Positions 1 through 5,904 of a stretch of DNA of 8,172 bases are shown here, one piece after another. A model generated the notes under the pieces. That model was not told the DNA's origin. It ran no database searches and saw only the letters and a list, made by a program, of their open reading frames with translations. Origin of the DNA: Patescibacteria group bacterium (lineage in GTDB: Bacteria; Patescibacteriota; Minisyncoccia; Phycocordibacterales; UBA9973); assembly GCA_019750345.1 (NCBI GenBank), contig JAIEON010000039.1, forward strand, positions 1 through 8,172, in the 5' to 3' direction. Numbering within the stretch: position 1 is the first letter of the stretch; every line of letters begins with the position of its first letter. Both the position numbers and the translations under genes were made by a program.

Positions 1-1559
1 ATAAGGACCCGGGCAAGAGCGCGACCAATATGAATCGCCCCGGACTCCAAGACATGCTCATCCGCATCCAAGAGGACAAGAGCATCGGTGCAATCTTCGT
101 CCAAGATACGGATCGACTCGCCCGCAACGCCGGTGACCACCTCACGATCAAGGCACTCCTGCGAAAGCACAATGTCGAACTGATATCTGTATCGCAACCG
201 GGACTTGAGGATACGCCCGAGGGCAACTTCATGGACTTGATTATTGCCGGAGTGAACCAACTGCAATCGCAAATCACTTCCCGAAAGACACTCAAGAGCA
301 TGGAGCAGAAATATAAGGATGGATGGTGGCCGACAAAAGCTCCGATGGGATATTTTAATGCGGGAACTCCCGACGATGAGAAGAAAAGAATCATCACAAC
401 CGACCCAATCCGCGCACCACTTATAGCTGAGGGATTTAAACTCTATAGCACCGGTGATTATTCCCTGATCGAGATTCGCGATCTGCTCTACAAGAAAGGA
501 CTTGTCAGCACCGTCGGCAAGCGAGTAGCAATGAGTAAAATGTTTAGAACAATTAAATGTCCTTTTTATTACGGCGGAATGGAATGGCGAGGAATGAACG
601 ATATCGGTAAACACGAGGCGATCATCACTAAAGAACTTTTTGATAAATGCCAAAGGGTCATGACCGAAAACAATCGTTACGCATGCAGACGACACAAGCA
701 CAATTTCCTACTGCGCGGGTTTGTGTTTTGTAACAAGTGCGGACAACGATACACGGCCGAGTATCATCCTTTGAAAAAGAAAGCCTACTATCACTGCAAT
801 CGGTCCAACGATCAGAAGAAATGTACCGACAAGTACGTCGAGGTATTCGATTTGGAAAATCAGATCGTAGAGAAATTCAAGGGCCTGCAATTCTCTGATG
901 AATTCATTGATAAAGTGGTGAAGAAAATGCGGGATATTTATGAAGAAAAGAAATCCGATGTCGGCAACCAGAAGAAACAATTCATGACCTCAAAGATTAA
1001 TTTCGAGCGCAAACTTCAGATCACCGAAGAAAAACTAATCAACGGAATCATCGACGATGCGGCATTCACTAAGATCAAGGTCCGCTATCGAGAACAGATT
1101 GATGGTGTCGAGGATGAAATGCACAAACTGGACCAGACGAAGAACCTAAAGATCGATGTTATCCAAGACGTACTCGCACTTATGCGAAACATCGGCAAGA
1201 CATACCAGAAAGCACCAGACGAATTGAAACGCCTATACCTTGGACTTTTCTGGGACCAATTCAAAGCCGAGGACAAACTAATCGTCGAGGCGACTAAATC
1301 AGCGATAGTGTTAGGACTTGAGGCAACAGGTGCGCTTATTTGGAACACAACGCAAAAGCCCGACCTTGTTACGGATCGAGCCTTTGCGAAAGAAAATATT
1401 ACAACGGATGACTCAGTTATAATAAGTCCTGTCAGGGGTCGGGGTCGGAACGTATCTATACGTCAGACCAAATTACCTGACTCTGTTATATTAAATCCTG
1501 AAAAGGGGGCCTATCGGGAATCGAACCCGAATCGAAGGTTCCACAAACCTCAGTGTTAA
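1..1559 (+). CDS. Large serine recombinase, 5' end cut by window edge
   Basis: Site-specific recombinase of the large serine (resolvase/invertase) family, which would integrate or excise a mobile element. The frame is open from base 3, and the residues before the ATG at 30 (KDPGKSATN) continue into family-like NRPGLQDML. The gene therefore starts upstream, and the part with the catalytic serine is outside the window. Counting from the Met at 30: end of the catalytic domain with DTDRLARN (residues 26-33); Recombinase domain around APMGYF (104-109); zinc-ribbon cysteines C234, C237, C256 and C265; then a charged, probably coiled-coil region (about 300-370). The last 18 codons read antisense through the tRNA-His gene, and the preceding tail contains a repeated DSVI-type peptide, so the extreme C-terminus may be a junction by-product. 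It is the only protein gene on the + strand and its codons look richer in G+C than its neighbours, consistent with acquisition by transfer. Family assignment is firm; target site and element content are unknown. Confidence 0.93.
   Translation, partial: KDPGKSATNMNRPGLQDMLIRIQEDKSIGAIFVQDTDRLARNAGDHLTIKALLRKHNVELISVSQPGLEDTPEGNFMDLIIAGVNQLQSQITSRKTLKSMEQKYKDGWWPTKAPMGYFNAGTPDDEKKRIITTDPIRAPLIAEGFKLYSTGDYSLIEIRDLLYKKGLVSTVGKRVAMSKMFRTIKCPFYYGGMEWRGMNDIGKHEAIITKELFDKCQRVMTENNRYACRRHKHNFLLRGFVFCNKCGQRYTAEYHPLKKKAYYHCNRSNDQKKCTDKYVEVFDLENQIVEKFKGLQFSDEFIDKVVKKMRDIYEEKKSDVGNQKKQFMTSKINFERKLQITEEKLINGIIDDAAFTKIKVRYREQIDGVEDEMHKLDQTKNLKIDVIQDVLALMRNIGKTYQKAPDELKRLYLGLFWDQFKAEDKLIVEATKSAIVLGLEATGALIWNTTQKPDLVTDRAFAKENITTDDSVIISPVRGRGRNVSIRQTKLPDSVILNPEKGAYRESNPNRRFHKPQC
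1410..1500. repeat. Imperfect direct repeat at recombinase 3' end
   Basis: Two 22-base copies, 1410-1431 and 1479-1500, match at 19 of 22 positions; each begins GACTC and ends TCCTG. The second copy ends five bases before the 3' end of tRNA-His. In the recombinase frame they encode the related peptides DSVIISP and DSVILNP. They could be arms of an attachment site or simply a local duplication in the protein tail. Confidence 0.6.
1443..1469. repeat. Interrupted inverted repeat between the direct repeats
   Basis: GGTC at 1443-1446 pairs with GACC at 1466-1469, and ACGTAT at 1450-1455 pairs with ATACGT at 1458-1463 around a two-base centre, with a small asymmetric internal loop between the two stems. 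It lies between the two direct-repeat copies and about 40 bases from the tRNA-His 3' end. Dyads are typical of serine-recombinase attachment sites, but a transcript hairpin is an equal possibility. No T tract follows on either strand. Confidence 0.45.
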
Positions 1560-1578
1560 CCGTTACACCATAAGCCCC
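1506..1578 (-). tRNA. tRNA-His (GUG)
   Basis: Full cloverleaf on the - strand. The acceptor stem has the extra G at -1 (complement of 1578) facing C73 (complement of 1506), the identity feature of histidine tRNA. The D stem is GTGT/ACAC, the anticodon loop is TTGTGGA with GTG at 1542-1544, and the T arm is TCGGG-TTCGATT-CCCGA. CCA is not encoded, so a CCA-adding enzyme is needed. The 3' 54 bases overlap the end of the convergent recombinase frame, marking this gene as the likely integration target. Confidence 0.96.
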
Positions 1579-1594
1579 ATGTGGAGTGCTTCTT

Positions 1595-1623
1595 GTTATA
1601 CCATCCTAGAAGACTAAAATCAA
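1595..1623 (-). promoter_or_regulatory. Promoter of tRNA-His
   Basis: On the - strand, TTGATT (1618-1623) and TATAAC (1595-1600) are separated by exactly 17 bases. The -10 box ends 16 bases before the mature tRNA 5' end. This is a good housekeeping-sigma match and lies just downstream of the VKOR gene stop. Confidence 0.65.
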
Positions 1624-1635
1624 AGGGTTCAGCAT

Positions 1636-2016
1636 CTACAGTGCAAAAAACAATACTACGGCACACACCGCACTAACCAGACACCACAAACACCACAGCC
1701 GTATAACAAAAGCCTGCACCGCAACAAGGTATATAGTGAACAACATCCCAATCGCTGAAATAAATTTCACCAAGAGTAATGGCATCGTCACCCCTAAGAG
1801 CAGTAGTCCAAAAATTGTAGCGAATACTGCGTAGTAGACTATTCCAAGAATATCATTCGGTATCCCGAGAGTTGTAGAGTATTTCCCATTCACCACAGTT
1901 GTACAATCACTGCGCCGAGGACACATCAAGGGTGCTTTTTTATTTTTCTTATAGAAGATATAAAGTGCTGTTGCAAATCCTACACACCCTGCGATAAAAC
2001 CGATAATGATATTCAT
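1636..2016 (-). CDS. VKOR-family thiol oxidoreductase
   Basis: Small (126 aa) integral membrane protein of the vitamin K epoxide reductase family. In bacteria these proteins reoxidise a DsbA-like partner and pass electrons to quinone, driving disulfide bond formation outside the membrane. The first helix is at about residues 2-22; a periplasmic-type loop carries C32 and C38 in CPRRSDC; a GIPNDILG turn (51-58) follows; then come hydrophobic helices at about 56-75, 79-105 and 112-126, with the active-site motif CLWC (C109, C112) at the edge of the last. The serine that family members usually have six residues after the second loop cysteine is Gly44 here. There is no fused thioredoxin domain, so a separate partner is expected elsewhere in the genome. 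The gene begins 18 bases after the rarA stop and may be co-transcribed with it. TATACT lies 7 bases before the ATG, and no Shine-Dalgarno motif is visible. Confidence 0.87.
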   Translation of the reverse strand: MNIIIGFIAGCVGFATALYIFYKKNKKAPLMCPRRSDCTTVVNGKYSTTLGIPNDILGIVYYAVFATIFGLLLLGVTMPLLLVKFISAIGMLFTIYLVAVQAFVIRLWCLWCLVSAVCAVVLFFAL

Positions 2017-2023
2017 TACTAAA

Positions 2024-2029
2024 AGTATA
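2024..2029 (-). promoter_or_regulatory. Possible -10 box of the VKOR gene (leaderless)
   Basis: TATACT on the - strand is followed by 7 bases and then the ATG. Transcription from it would start at or next to the start codon. No convincing -35 box is present at the right distance, so this is tentative. Confidence 0.4.
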
Positions 2030-2034
2030 ACAAA

Positions 2035-3195
2035 CTATTTACTTTTTTTGTTTATTTTAAAATAGTTTTTTCCTTGCAACTTTTCTGGTAATAAATCATC
2101 TTTTGTGTATAACTCATACCCGTTTCCATATCCTAGTTGTTTCTGTAAAGAAGTTGCCGCGTTTCGAATCTTCAGTGGCACCACCAAATTACCGTATTCT
2201 TTTACATCACCGAGTGCCTCATTGTATGCATCATATGCACGTCTATCTTTTGGTGCCATACAGAGATGTACAACACCGTGCGCAAGATTGATTCCTGCCT
2301 CAGGTAGACCAATCGTTTCGACGGCCCGAAATACTTCGTTCGCTACGACCAACGCTGTAGGTTGTGCTACTCCAATATCTTCAGAGGCAAATATCACCAT
2401 CCGTCGAGCAATAAACTTTGGATCCTCCCCTGCCGTAATCATCCGTGCAAGATAATACAGCGCAGCGTCTGGTTGTGATGCTCTCATGCTTTTTATAAAA
2501 GCACTCACGGTGTTGTAGTGTTCATCACCTTTTTTGTCGTAACGAAGAAGTTTGTTTTGAAGCGCTTGCTCAAGAGTAGTCTCCGTAACTTCTGTGTACA
2601 GACCTGCAGTATGTTCGATGATCGCCAGAGCCTGCCGAGCATCGCCTCCTGCTGCACGAACTATCCACTTGATAGCATCTTTATCTACCACTAAACCAGT
2701 GCGCGTAATAATTTTTTTCATTTCAGTTTCAGAAAATGATTCCAAAACAAATACACGACAACGAGACAACAGCGCAGGTATTACTTCAAAACTAGGATTT
2801 TCGGTTGTTGCTCCGATCAGTGTCAGTCTTCCGCTTTCTACATAGGGTAATAAAAAATCTTGTTGAGACTTATTGAAACGATGAATTTCATCAAGAAATA
2901 ATATCCGTGGACCGAGCAATGTTCCGGTCGATTCAATAATTTTTTTGATATCGTCCTTCCCTGCAGAAACAGCAGAAAGTTCGTAGTACTCGGCATTCAC
3001 AGCAGATGCATATAATCGAGCAAGTGTTGTCTTCCCTACTCCTGGTGGCCCCCACAGAATAAAAGAAAATAAATGCTTTTTTTCAATAGCAACACGCAGT
3101 GGCGCACCAGGACCTATGAGATGGGCTTGTCCTACAACATCTTTTAAGAGAGTAGGTCTTCTACGCGACGCGAGTGGTTCAGATGAGGATTCCAT
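2035..3195 (-). CDS. rarA: RarA/MgsA replication-associated AAA+ ATPase
   Basis: Clamp-loader-like AAA+ ATPase that acts at stalled or gapped replication forks; family members work with SSB and the recombination machinery. Of 386 residues, the visible motifs are: VGQAHLIGPG (21-30), Walker A GPPGVGKTT (49-57), Walker B ILFLDEIHRF (98-107), sensor 1 GATTEN (128-133), arginine-finger region SRCRVF (144-149), sensor 2 GDARQAL (184-190), and the RarA C-terminal tetramerisation domain starting near KKGDEHYNTVSAFIKSMR (221-238) with SEDIGVAQP (271-279). It is somewhat shorter than the roughly 440 residues usual in model bacteria, mainly at the ends, and all ATPase motifs are intact. It lies 35 bases after the AI-2E gene and 18 bases before the VKOR gene on the same strand. 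An AGAGGAG stretch ends 13 bases before the ATG, far for a ribosome binding site; TACAAT lies 7 bases before it. Confidence 0.96.
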   Translation of the reverse strand: MESSSEPLASRRRPTLLKDVVGQAHLIGPGAPLRVAIEKKHLFSFILWGPPGVGKTTLARLYASAVNAEYYELSAVSAGKDDIKKIIESTGTLLGPRILFLDEIHRFNKSQQDFLLPYVESGRLTLIGATTENPSFEVIPALLSRCRVFVLESFSETEMKKIITRTGLVVDKDAIKWIVRAAGGDARQALAIIEHTAGLYTEVTETTLEQALQNKLLRYDKKGDEHYNTVSAFIKSMRASQPDAALYYLARMITAGEDPKFIARRMVIFASEDIGVAQPTALVVANEVFRAVETIGLPEAGINLAHGVVHLCMAPKDRRAYDAYNEALGDVKEYGNLVVPLKIRNAATSLQKQLGYGNGYELYTKDDLLPEKLQGKNYFKINKKSK

Positions 3196-3202
3196 ATGTT
3201 CT

Positions 3203-3208
3203 ATTGTA
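3203..3208 (-). promoter_or_regulatory. Possible -10 box of rarA (leaderless)
   Basis: TACAAT on the - strand, seven bases before the rarA ATG, in the 35-base gap after the AI-2E gene. A purine-rich AGAGGAG directly precedes it, so the site could alternatively be a widely spaced ribosome binding region. There is no clear -35 box. Confidence 0.35.
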
Positions 3209-3230
3209 CTCCTCTGGTCAAGAGAAGAAA

Positions 3231-4241
3231 CTATCGTAAATACAGCTCTGTTTTTGCAACAAAGAGTAATGCGTATACAAGACTAATTACTAGTGGTCCG
3301 ATCAAAATACCTACAGGCCCCATAAGTGCGACACCTCCAAGCACGCCGAACAGTACTAATAATGGGTGAATATTAATACTCTTACCAACAACAATAGGAT
3401 TCAAAAGATTATCGATAGTCCCCACAATAACAACAGCCCATGCGGCCATACCAAGTGCAGCACCATCGTGCCCAATGATAAACAAGAACAGAATCGCTGG
3501 AACCGCAACAAATGCAGTACCAATAGTTGGTATCATCGAGGCAATAGCTGCAAATACTCCCCATAATGCTGCATGAGGCACTCCAAAGATAAAGAGTCCC
3601 ACACCCATCAAGGTACCCTGAGCAAGACCCACTAAGAGATATCCTCGCACAATACCATATATTGATAATTTCATTCTTTCGATAATGTGTTTATTACTTT
3701 CAGGAGATAGCGGGCTGAGTCGCTCAGCTTCCTCTTCCCATGAAGGGCCATCTTTGAGTAAATAGAACATTGCCAATATCACTAGTAAAGAAGAAAAAAT
3801 GGTTGTTAATGTTGCAGAAAAGAGAGAACCTACACCATTGGCAAAGCCACCAACAATACTAGCCGCGCTATTTTCAAGATTAAGATTTGCTCCTGGAAAA
3901 ATGCCAGCGAGATACATATTAGCTTTTATCATCAATCCATCGACTGCGCCCTGAGAAATTATCCAGGTATAAAGATTCTGCGCTTGATTAAATACCACAG
4001 TAGAAATAAAAACGATTGGGATACACAACACAATGATAAATATTAATACAGTGAGCAGTGACGACAGGTTTGGTTTGTGGAGCCTTGCATTAATTTTGCG
4101 ATAGAGCGGGTGAAATAAAACCGACAATACAATACTCACAATAATAGTAGTAAGAAATGGTAGAAATAACATAAAGCCCAGCACGAGTGCCGCGAGCAAC
4201 AGAAGTGCGAAAAAATATTTTTTGATGAAGGATTCTTGCAT
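3231..4241 (-). CDS. AI-2E family transporter (PF01594-type permease)
   Basis: Polytopic membrane protein of 336 aa in the AI-2E/PerM family. Members have been linked to autoinducer-2 export or sodium(lithium)/proton antiport; the substrate cannot be deduced here. Hydrophobic segments lie at about 11-45 (two helices), 60-84, 146-162, 200-219, 223-254, 260-276 and 292-330, with a long hydrophilic middle loop (88-140). Family signatures are FYLLKDG (159-165), SMIPTIGT (235-242), NPIVVGKSINIHPLLVLFG (281-299) and GPVGILIGPL (308-317). An ATG at 4259 in the same frame would add six residues, but it sits beside the tRNA-Leu terminator; the ATG at 4241 follows TACACT by 6 bases and was chosen. The gene is separated from tRNA-Leu by a strong terminator, so it probably has its own promoter and may lead a unit with rarA and the VKOR gene. 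Confidence 0.92.
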   Translation of the reverse strand: MQESFIKKYFFALLLLAALVLGFMLFLPFLTTIIVSIVLSVLFHPLYRKINARLHKPNLSSLLTVLIFIIVLCIPIVFISTVVFNQAQNLYTWIISQGAVDGLMIKANMYLAGIFPGANLNLENSAASIVGGFANGVGSLFSATLTTIFSSLLVILAMFYLLKDGPSWEEEAERLSPLSPESNKHIIERMKLSIYGIVRGYLLVGLAQGTLMGVGLFIFGVPHAALWGVFAAIASMIPTIGTAFVAVPAILFLFIIGHDGAALGMAAWAVVIVGTIDNLLNPIVVGKSINIHPLLVLFGVLGGVALMGPVGILIGPLVISLVYALLFVAKTELYLR

Positions 4242-4247
4242 AGTAAA

Positions 4248-4253
4248 AGTGTA
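4248..4253 (-). promoter_or_regulatory. Possible -10 box of the AI-2E gene (leaderless)
   Basis: TACACT on the - strand, six bases before the chosen ATG at 4241 and just beyond the T tract of the preceding terminator. Any -35 box would have to lie inside the terminator hairpin, and none is obvious. Confidence 0.35.
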
Positions 4254-4259
4254 ACACAT

Positions 4260-4288
4260 AAAAATCCCGGAACGTGTCCGGGATTTTT
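4260..4288 (-). terminator. Terminator after tRNA-Leu
   Basis: Perfect 12-bp inverted repeat with a five-base loop (4272-4276). The core is TCCGGGA/TCCCGGA flanked by A5 and T5, so it reads as an intrinsic terminator on either strand. It lies 8 bases downstream of the tRNA-Leu 3' end. A further five pairs (4255-4259 with 4293-4297) can form if four bases bulge, reaching the last two nucleotides of the tRNA. Confidence 0.9.
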
Positions 4289-4295
4289 ATAAATG

Positions 4296-4380
4296 TGCGC
4301 AAGAGAGGACTTGAACCTCCATGCCCTTAACGGGCGCTACCACCTCAAGGTAGTGCGTCTACCAGTTTCGCCACCTGCGC
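4296..4380 (-). tRNA. tRNA-Leu (GAG)
   Basis: 85-nt class II tRNA on the - strand. Acceptor GCGCAGG/CTTGCGC has one G-U pair, discriminator A73; D stem GCG/CGC; anticodon stem CTACC/GGTAG with loop TTGAGGT (GAG at 4344-4346); variable arm GCCC-GTTAA-GGGC; T arm GGAGG-TTCAAGT-CCTCT. CCA is not encoded. It decodes CUC and CUU. Confidence 0.96.
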
Positions 4381-4400
4381 AAAGTGTCAGAACATTGGCT

Positions 4401-4428
4401 ACTATAGCAGATTGTGCCTTAAGTGCAA
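4401..4428 (-). promoter_or_regulatory. Promoter of tRNA-Leu
   Basis: On the - strand, TTGCAC (4423-4428) and TATAGT (4401-4406) are 16 bases apart. TG sits one base before the -10 box, giving an extended -10. It lies between the rplS terminator and the tRNA. Confidence 0.65.
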
Positions 4429-4436
4429 CAAACAAA

Positions 4437-4458
4437 AAACGAGGACTATGCCTCGTTT
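4437..4458 (-). terminator. Terminator of rplS, overlapping its stop codon
   Basis: AAACGAGG and CCTCGTTT form an 8-bp stem around a six-base loop and are followed on the - strand by a T-rich run (GTTTTTTG, 4433-4440). The upstream half of the stem is part of the last codons of rplS and the stop codon lies in the loop. Confidence 0.85.
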
Positions 4459-4856
4459 GTTGTAGTTACTTCTTCAGTAACAATTTCTTCTTCAATTGGA
4501 GATTTCCCTGTGAGAATACGTTTCATCTTACGACGGATTTCTTTAGCTGCTTTATCTCGGATGTAGTAGAGCTTACTGCGACGAGTCTTTGCACGTTTTG
4601 TCACTTCGATCTTGTCGATCATTGGTGAAAATAGTGGGAAGATACGCTCAACACCTACACTGTTTGAAATCTTTCGCACAGTGAATGTAGCAGTTGGTCC
4701 AGTACCGTGCTTACGAGCAAGTACAAGTCCTTCAAAAGCTTGTAAACGGTATTTGCCTTTATCTTCGATTTTTGACCATACACGAACTGTGTCACCTGAA
4801 GCGAATTCTAGTTTTGTGCGTGATTCAATATCAATTGGAGTAAATGATTGTTCCAT
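4446..4856 (-). CDS. rplS: 50S ribosomal protein L19
   Basis: Large-subunit ribosomal protein that sits at the interface with the 30S subunit. Of 136 aa, the core has [10 protein letters not shown] (21-30), [11 protein letters not shown] (41-51), [22 protein letters not shown] (58-79), [17 protein letters not shown] (85-101) and a basic RRKMKR end (108-113), all typical of L19. The family is usually about 115 aa; residues 114-136 form an added tail rich in Glu and Thr ([16 protein letters not shown]). The frame is open further upstream, but the ATG at 4856 starts the L19-like part and lies 16 bases after the rluA-type stop, so both genes are probably co-transcribed. No standard Shine-Dalgarno motif is present; GGGG lies 6 bases before the ATG. 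Transcription ends at a hairpin that begins inside the last codons. Confidence 0.96.
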   Translation of the reverse strand: MEQSFTPIDIESRTKLEFASGDTVRVWSKIEDKGKYRLQAFEGLVLARKHGTGPTATFTVRKISNSVGVERIFPLFSPMIDKIEVTKRAKTRRSKLYYIRDKAAKEIRRKMKRILTGKSPIEEEIVTEEVTTTNEA

Positions 4857-4872
4857 ATAGGACCCCACTCTA

Positions 4873-5604
4873 TCACAAGGGGCTATATTTCGCAATAGCG
4901 GTATCAAAGTCTGCTTCGTACGGAGCTGTAATAGTGTGTGTTTTACCGGAAATATCCTGGAATGTAACAGTTCGCGCATGAAGCGCTACCCTGGTAAACC
5001 CCAAGGCATCAGGTTTACTTTCTCCATACAACCGGTCCGCAACGATAGGACGCTGAAGATATTGCATATGAACACGGAGTTGATGTGTACGACCAGTGAG
5101 TGGAAAAAGATATACCAATGAAAACTTTTCTTCGTTCTCATCAAAAAACATTTCTTTTACCTGCCAGTGTGTCACTGCGTCACGAAGCTCCCCTCTCGCA
5201 CCACGACCAGCATGCCATTTTCTAAAATCATTTTTGTTACGCCCTATTGAAGCGTCGACTATCCCTGCACTTTCTTTAAAGTGCCCCCACACAAATGCGT
5301 GATATTGTTTTTTAATTATGCGATTTTGAAATTGAGATTTTAAAGAAAGAAACGATTCTTGAGTCTTTGCCAGTATCAAACATCCAGAAGTTTCCTCATC
5401 GAGACGGTGCACGATACCGGGGCGATCAAGTGTCTCGCCTTCTATAAGCATTGGTTCCCCCACTCCTTTTAAGGATGGATAGTGTTCAAGAATCCAATCC
5501 GTCAGTGTCGGTTTTTTTGTCTTACCATCACTGTGAACCATCAGACCTGAAGGTTTGTTGATAACGAGAAGCTCGTCAGTTTCATGAAGAATAGAAATGT
5601 TCAT
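4873..5604 (-). CDS. RluA-family 23S/tRNA pseudouridine synthase
   Basis: Converts specific uridines in rRNA or tRNA to pseudouridine. The 243-aa protein consists of the catalytic domain alone: [15 protein letters not shown] (12-26), catalytic motif HRLDEETSG with Asp69 (66-74), [10 protein letters not shown] (98-107), and the RluA-type segment [15 protein letters not shown] (166-180), followed by [10 protein letters not shown] (206-215). There is no N-terminal S4 RNA-binding domain, unlike RluC and RluD, so the exact target (RluA-, RluC- or RluD-like) cannot be assigned. It lies between tRNA-Val with its hairpin and rplS. TATGCT lies 11 bases before the ATG, with no Shine-Dalgarno motif. Confidence 0.92.
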   Translation of the reverse strand: MNISILHETDELLVINKPSGLMVHSDGKTKKPTLTDWILEHYPSLKGVGEPMLIEGETLDRPGIVHRLDEETSGCLILAKTQESFLSLKSQFQNRIIKKQYHAFVWGHFKESAGIVDASIGRNKNDFRKWHAGRGARGELRDAVTHWQVKEMFFDENEEKFSLVYLFPLTGRTHQLRVHMQYLQRPIVADRLYGESKPDALGFTRVALHARTVTFQDISGKTHTITAPYEADFDTAIAKYSPL

Positions 5605-5620
5605 ACGTGTAGACTAGCAT

Positions 5621-5650
5621 ATTTTAGAAATGAATCACTAGGGCGCACAA
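5621..5650 (-). promoter_or_regulatory. Possible promoter of the rluA-type gene
   Basis: On the - strand, TTGTGC (5645-5650) and TAAAAT (5621-5626) are 18 bases apart. The -35 box lies inside the outer arm of the palindrome at 5640-5700. TATGCT (5616-5621) is an alternative -10 box. Weak matches. Confidence 0.3.
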
Positions 5651-5700
5651 AAACAAAAACTTCTCGAAAGAATCGAGAAGTTTTTGTTTTTGTGCGCCCT
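5640..5700. repeat. Perfect 28-bp inverted repeat, loop of 5, overlapping tRNA-Val
   Basis: Bases 5640-5667 are the exact reverse complement of 5673-5700; the loop is AAGAA (5668-5672). The inner part (CTTCTCGA/TCGAGAAG, flanked by A5CA5 and T5GT5) is a normal bidirectional intrinsic terminator. The outer part goes further: 5693-5700 is the 3' end of tRNA-Val (complement of AGGGCGCA), and the same eight bases recur in opposite orientation at 5640-5647. Confidence 0.95.
5651..5690 (-). terminator. Terminator of tRNA-Val (inner part of the palindrome)
   Basis: Stem CTTCTCGA/TCGAGAAG followed on the - strand by TTTTTGTTTT, starting soon after the tRNA 3' end. The A-rich mirror makes it symmetric, so it could also stop + strand transcription, although no + strand gene ends here. 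Confidence 0.8.
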
Positions 5701-5765
5701 GAGGGATTCGAACCCCCGACCTTCGCTGTGTAAAAGCGCTGCTCTACCAACTGAGCTAAGAGCGC
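5693..5765 (-). tRNA. tRNA-Val (UAC)
   Basis: 73-nt cloverleaf on the - strand. Acceptor GCGCTCT/AGGGCGC, discriminator A73; D arm GCTC/GAGC; anticodon loop TTTACAC with TAC at 5730-5732; T arm GGGGG-TTCGAAT-CCCTC. The top pair of the anticodon stem is G27-A43, a common terminal mismatch. CCA is not encoded. The 3' end is part of a perfect palindrome shared with its terminator. Confidence 0.96.
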
Positions 5766-5782
5766 AACTAAGCGCATAGCTA

Positions 5783-5810
5783 ATACTACTAAAAAACTAC
5801 AATTTTGCAA
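5783..5810 (-). promoter_or_regulatory. Candidate promoter of tRNA-Val
   Basis: On the - strand, TTGCAA (5805-5810) and TAGTAT (5783-5788) are 16 bases apart; the -10 box ends 17 bases before the tRNA. The self-complementary TTGCAA could also serve the divergent tRNA-Arg promoter. Confidence 0.4.
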
Positions 5811-5833
5811 ATATTCCAACTTTGACGTATCGT
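5805..5833 (+). promoter_or_regulatory. Candidate promoter of tRNA-Arg
   Basis: TTGCAA (5805-5810) and TATCGT (5828-5833) are 17 bases apart on the + strand. A start near 5840 would give a leader of about 75 nt with two hairpins before the tRNA. The -10 match is poor, and another start closer to the tRNA cannot be excluded. Confidence 0.25.
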
Positions 5834-5874
5834 ATGAACATGCCCTTGTACTTCGTGCAGGGTCGTCACTCGAA

Positions 5875-5904
5875 CAATGTGTGAAAGTAAAACTTTCACA
5901 ATTG
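5875..5904 (+). repeat. Hairpin just upstream of tRNA-Arg
   Basis: TGTGAAAG (5880-5887) and CTTTCACA (5893-5900) pair perfectly around a TAAAA loop. CAAT (5875-5878) and ATTG (5901-5904) extend the stem past one bulged G. It ends 10 bases before the mature tRNA 5' end. No T tract follows, so it is not an intrinsic terminator; it could be a leader structure or an operator. A weaker hairpin lies at 5845-5864. I see no gene in 5766-5914. Confidence 0.6.

Noticed and set aside
30..1559. Starting the recombinase at the ATG at 30
   Set aside because: The frame stays open to base 3 with family-like residues, and the catalytic serine region is missing, so the true start is upstream of the window.
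2105..2455. 116-codon + strand open frame
   Set aside because: Antisense to rarA, whose full set of AAA+ motifs proves the other strand; the product has no recognisable features.
4242..4259. Upstream ATG (MCYTFT) for the AI-2E gene
   Set aside because: It lies directly beside the tRNA-Leu terminator and includes the -10-like box; the homology-like start is the ATG at 4241.
4293..4628. 111-codon + strand open frame
   Set aside because: It begins as an antisense reading of tRNA-Leu and continues antisense to rplS; no independent protein features.
4857..4979. Upstream ATG extending L19 by 41 residues
   Set aside because: The extra part overlaps the end of the pseudouridine synthase gene and has no L19 character.
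5875..5904. Hairpin before tRNA-Arg as a terminator
   Set aside because: No T tract follows on the + strand, and no gene on either strand ends there in the right orientation.
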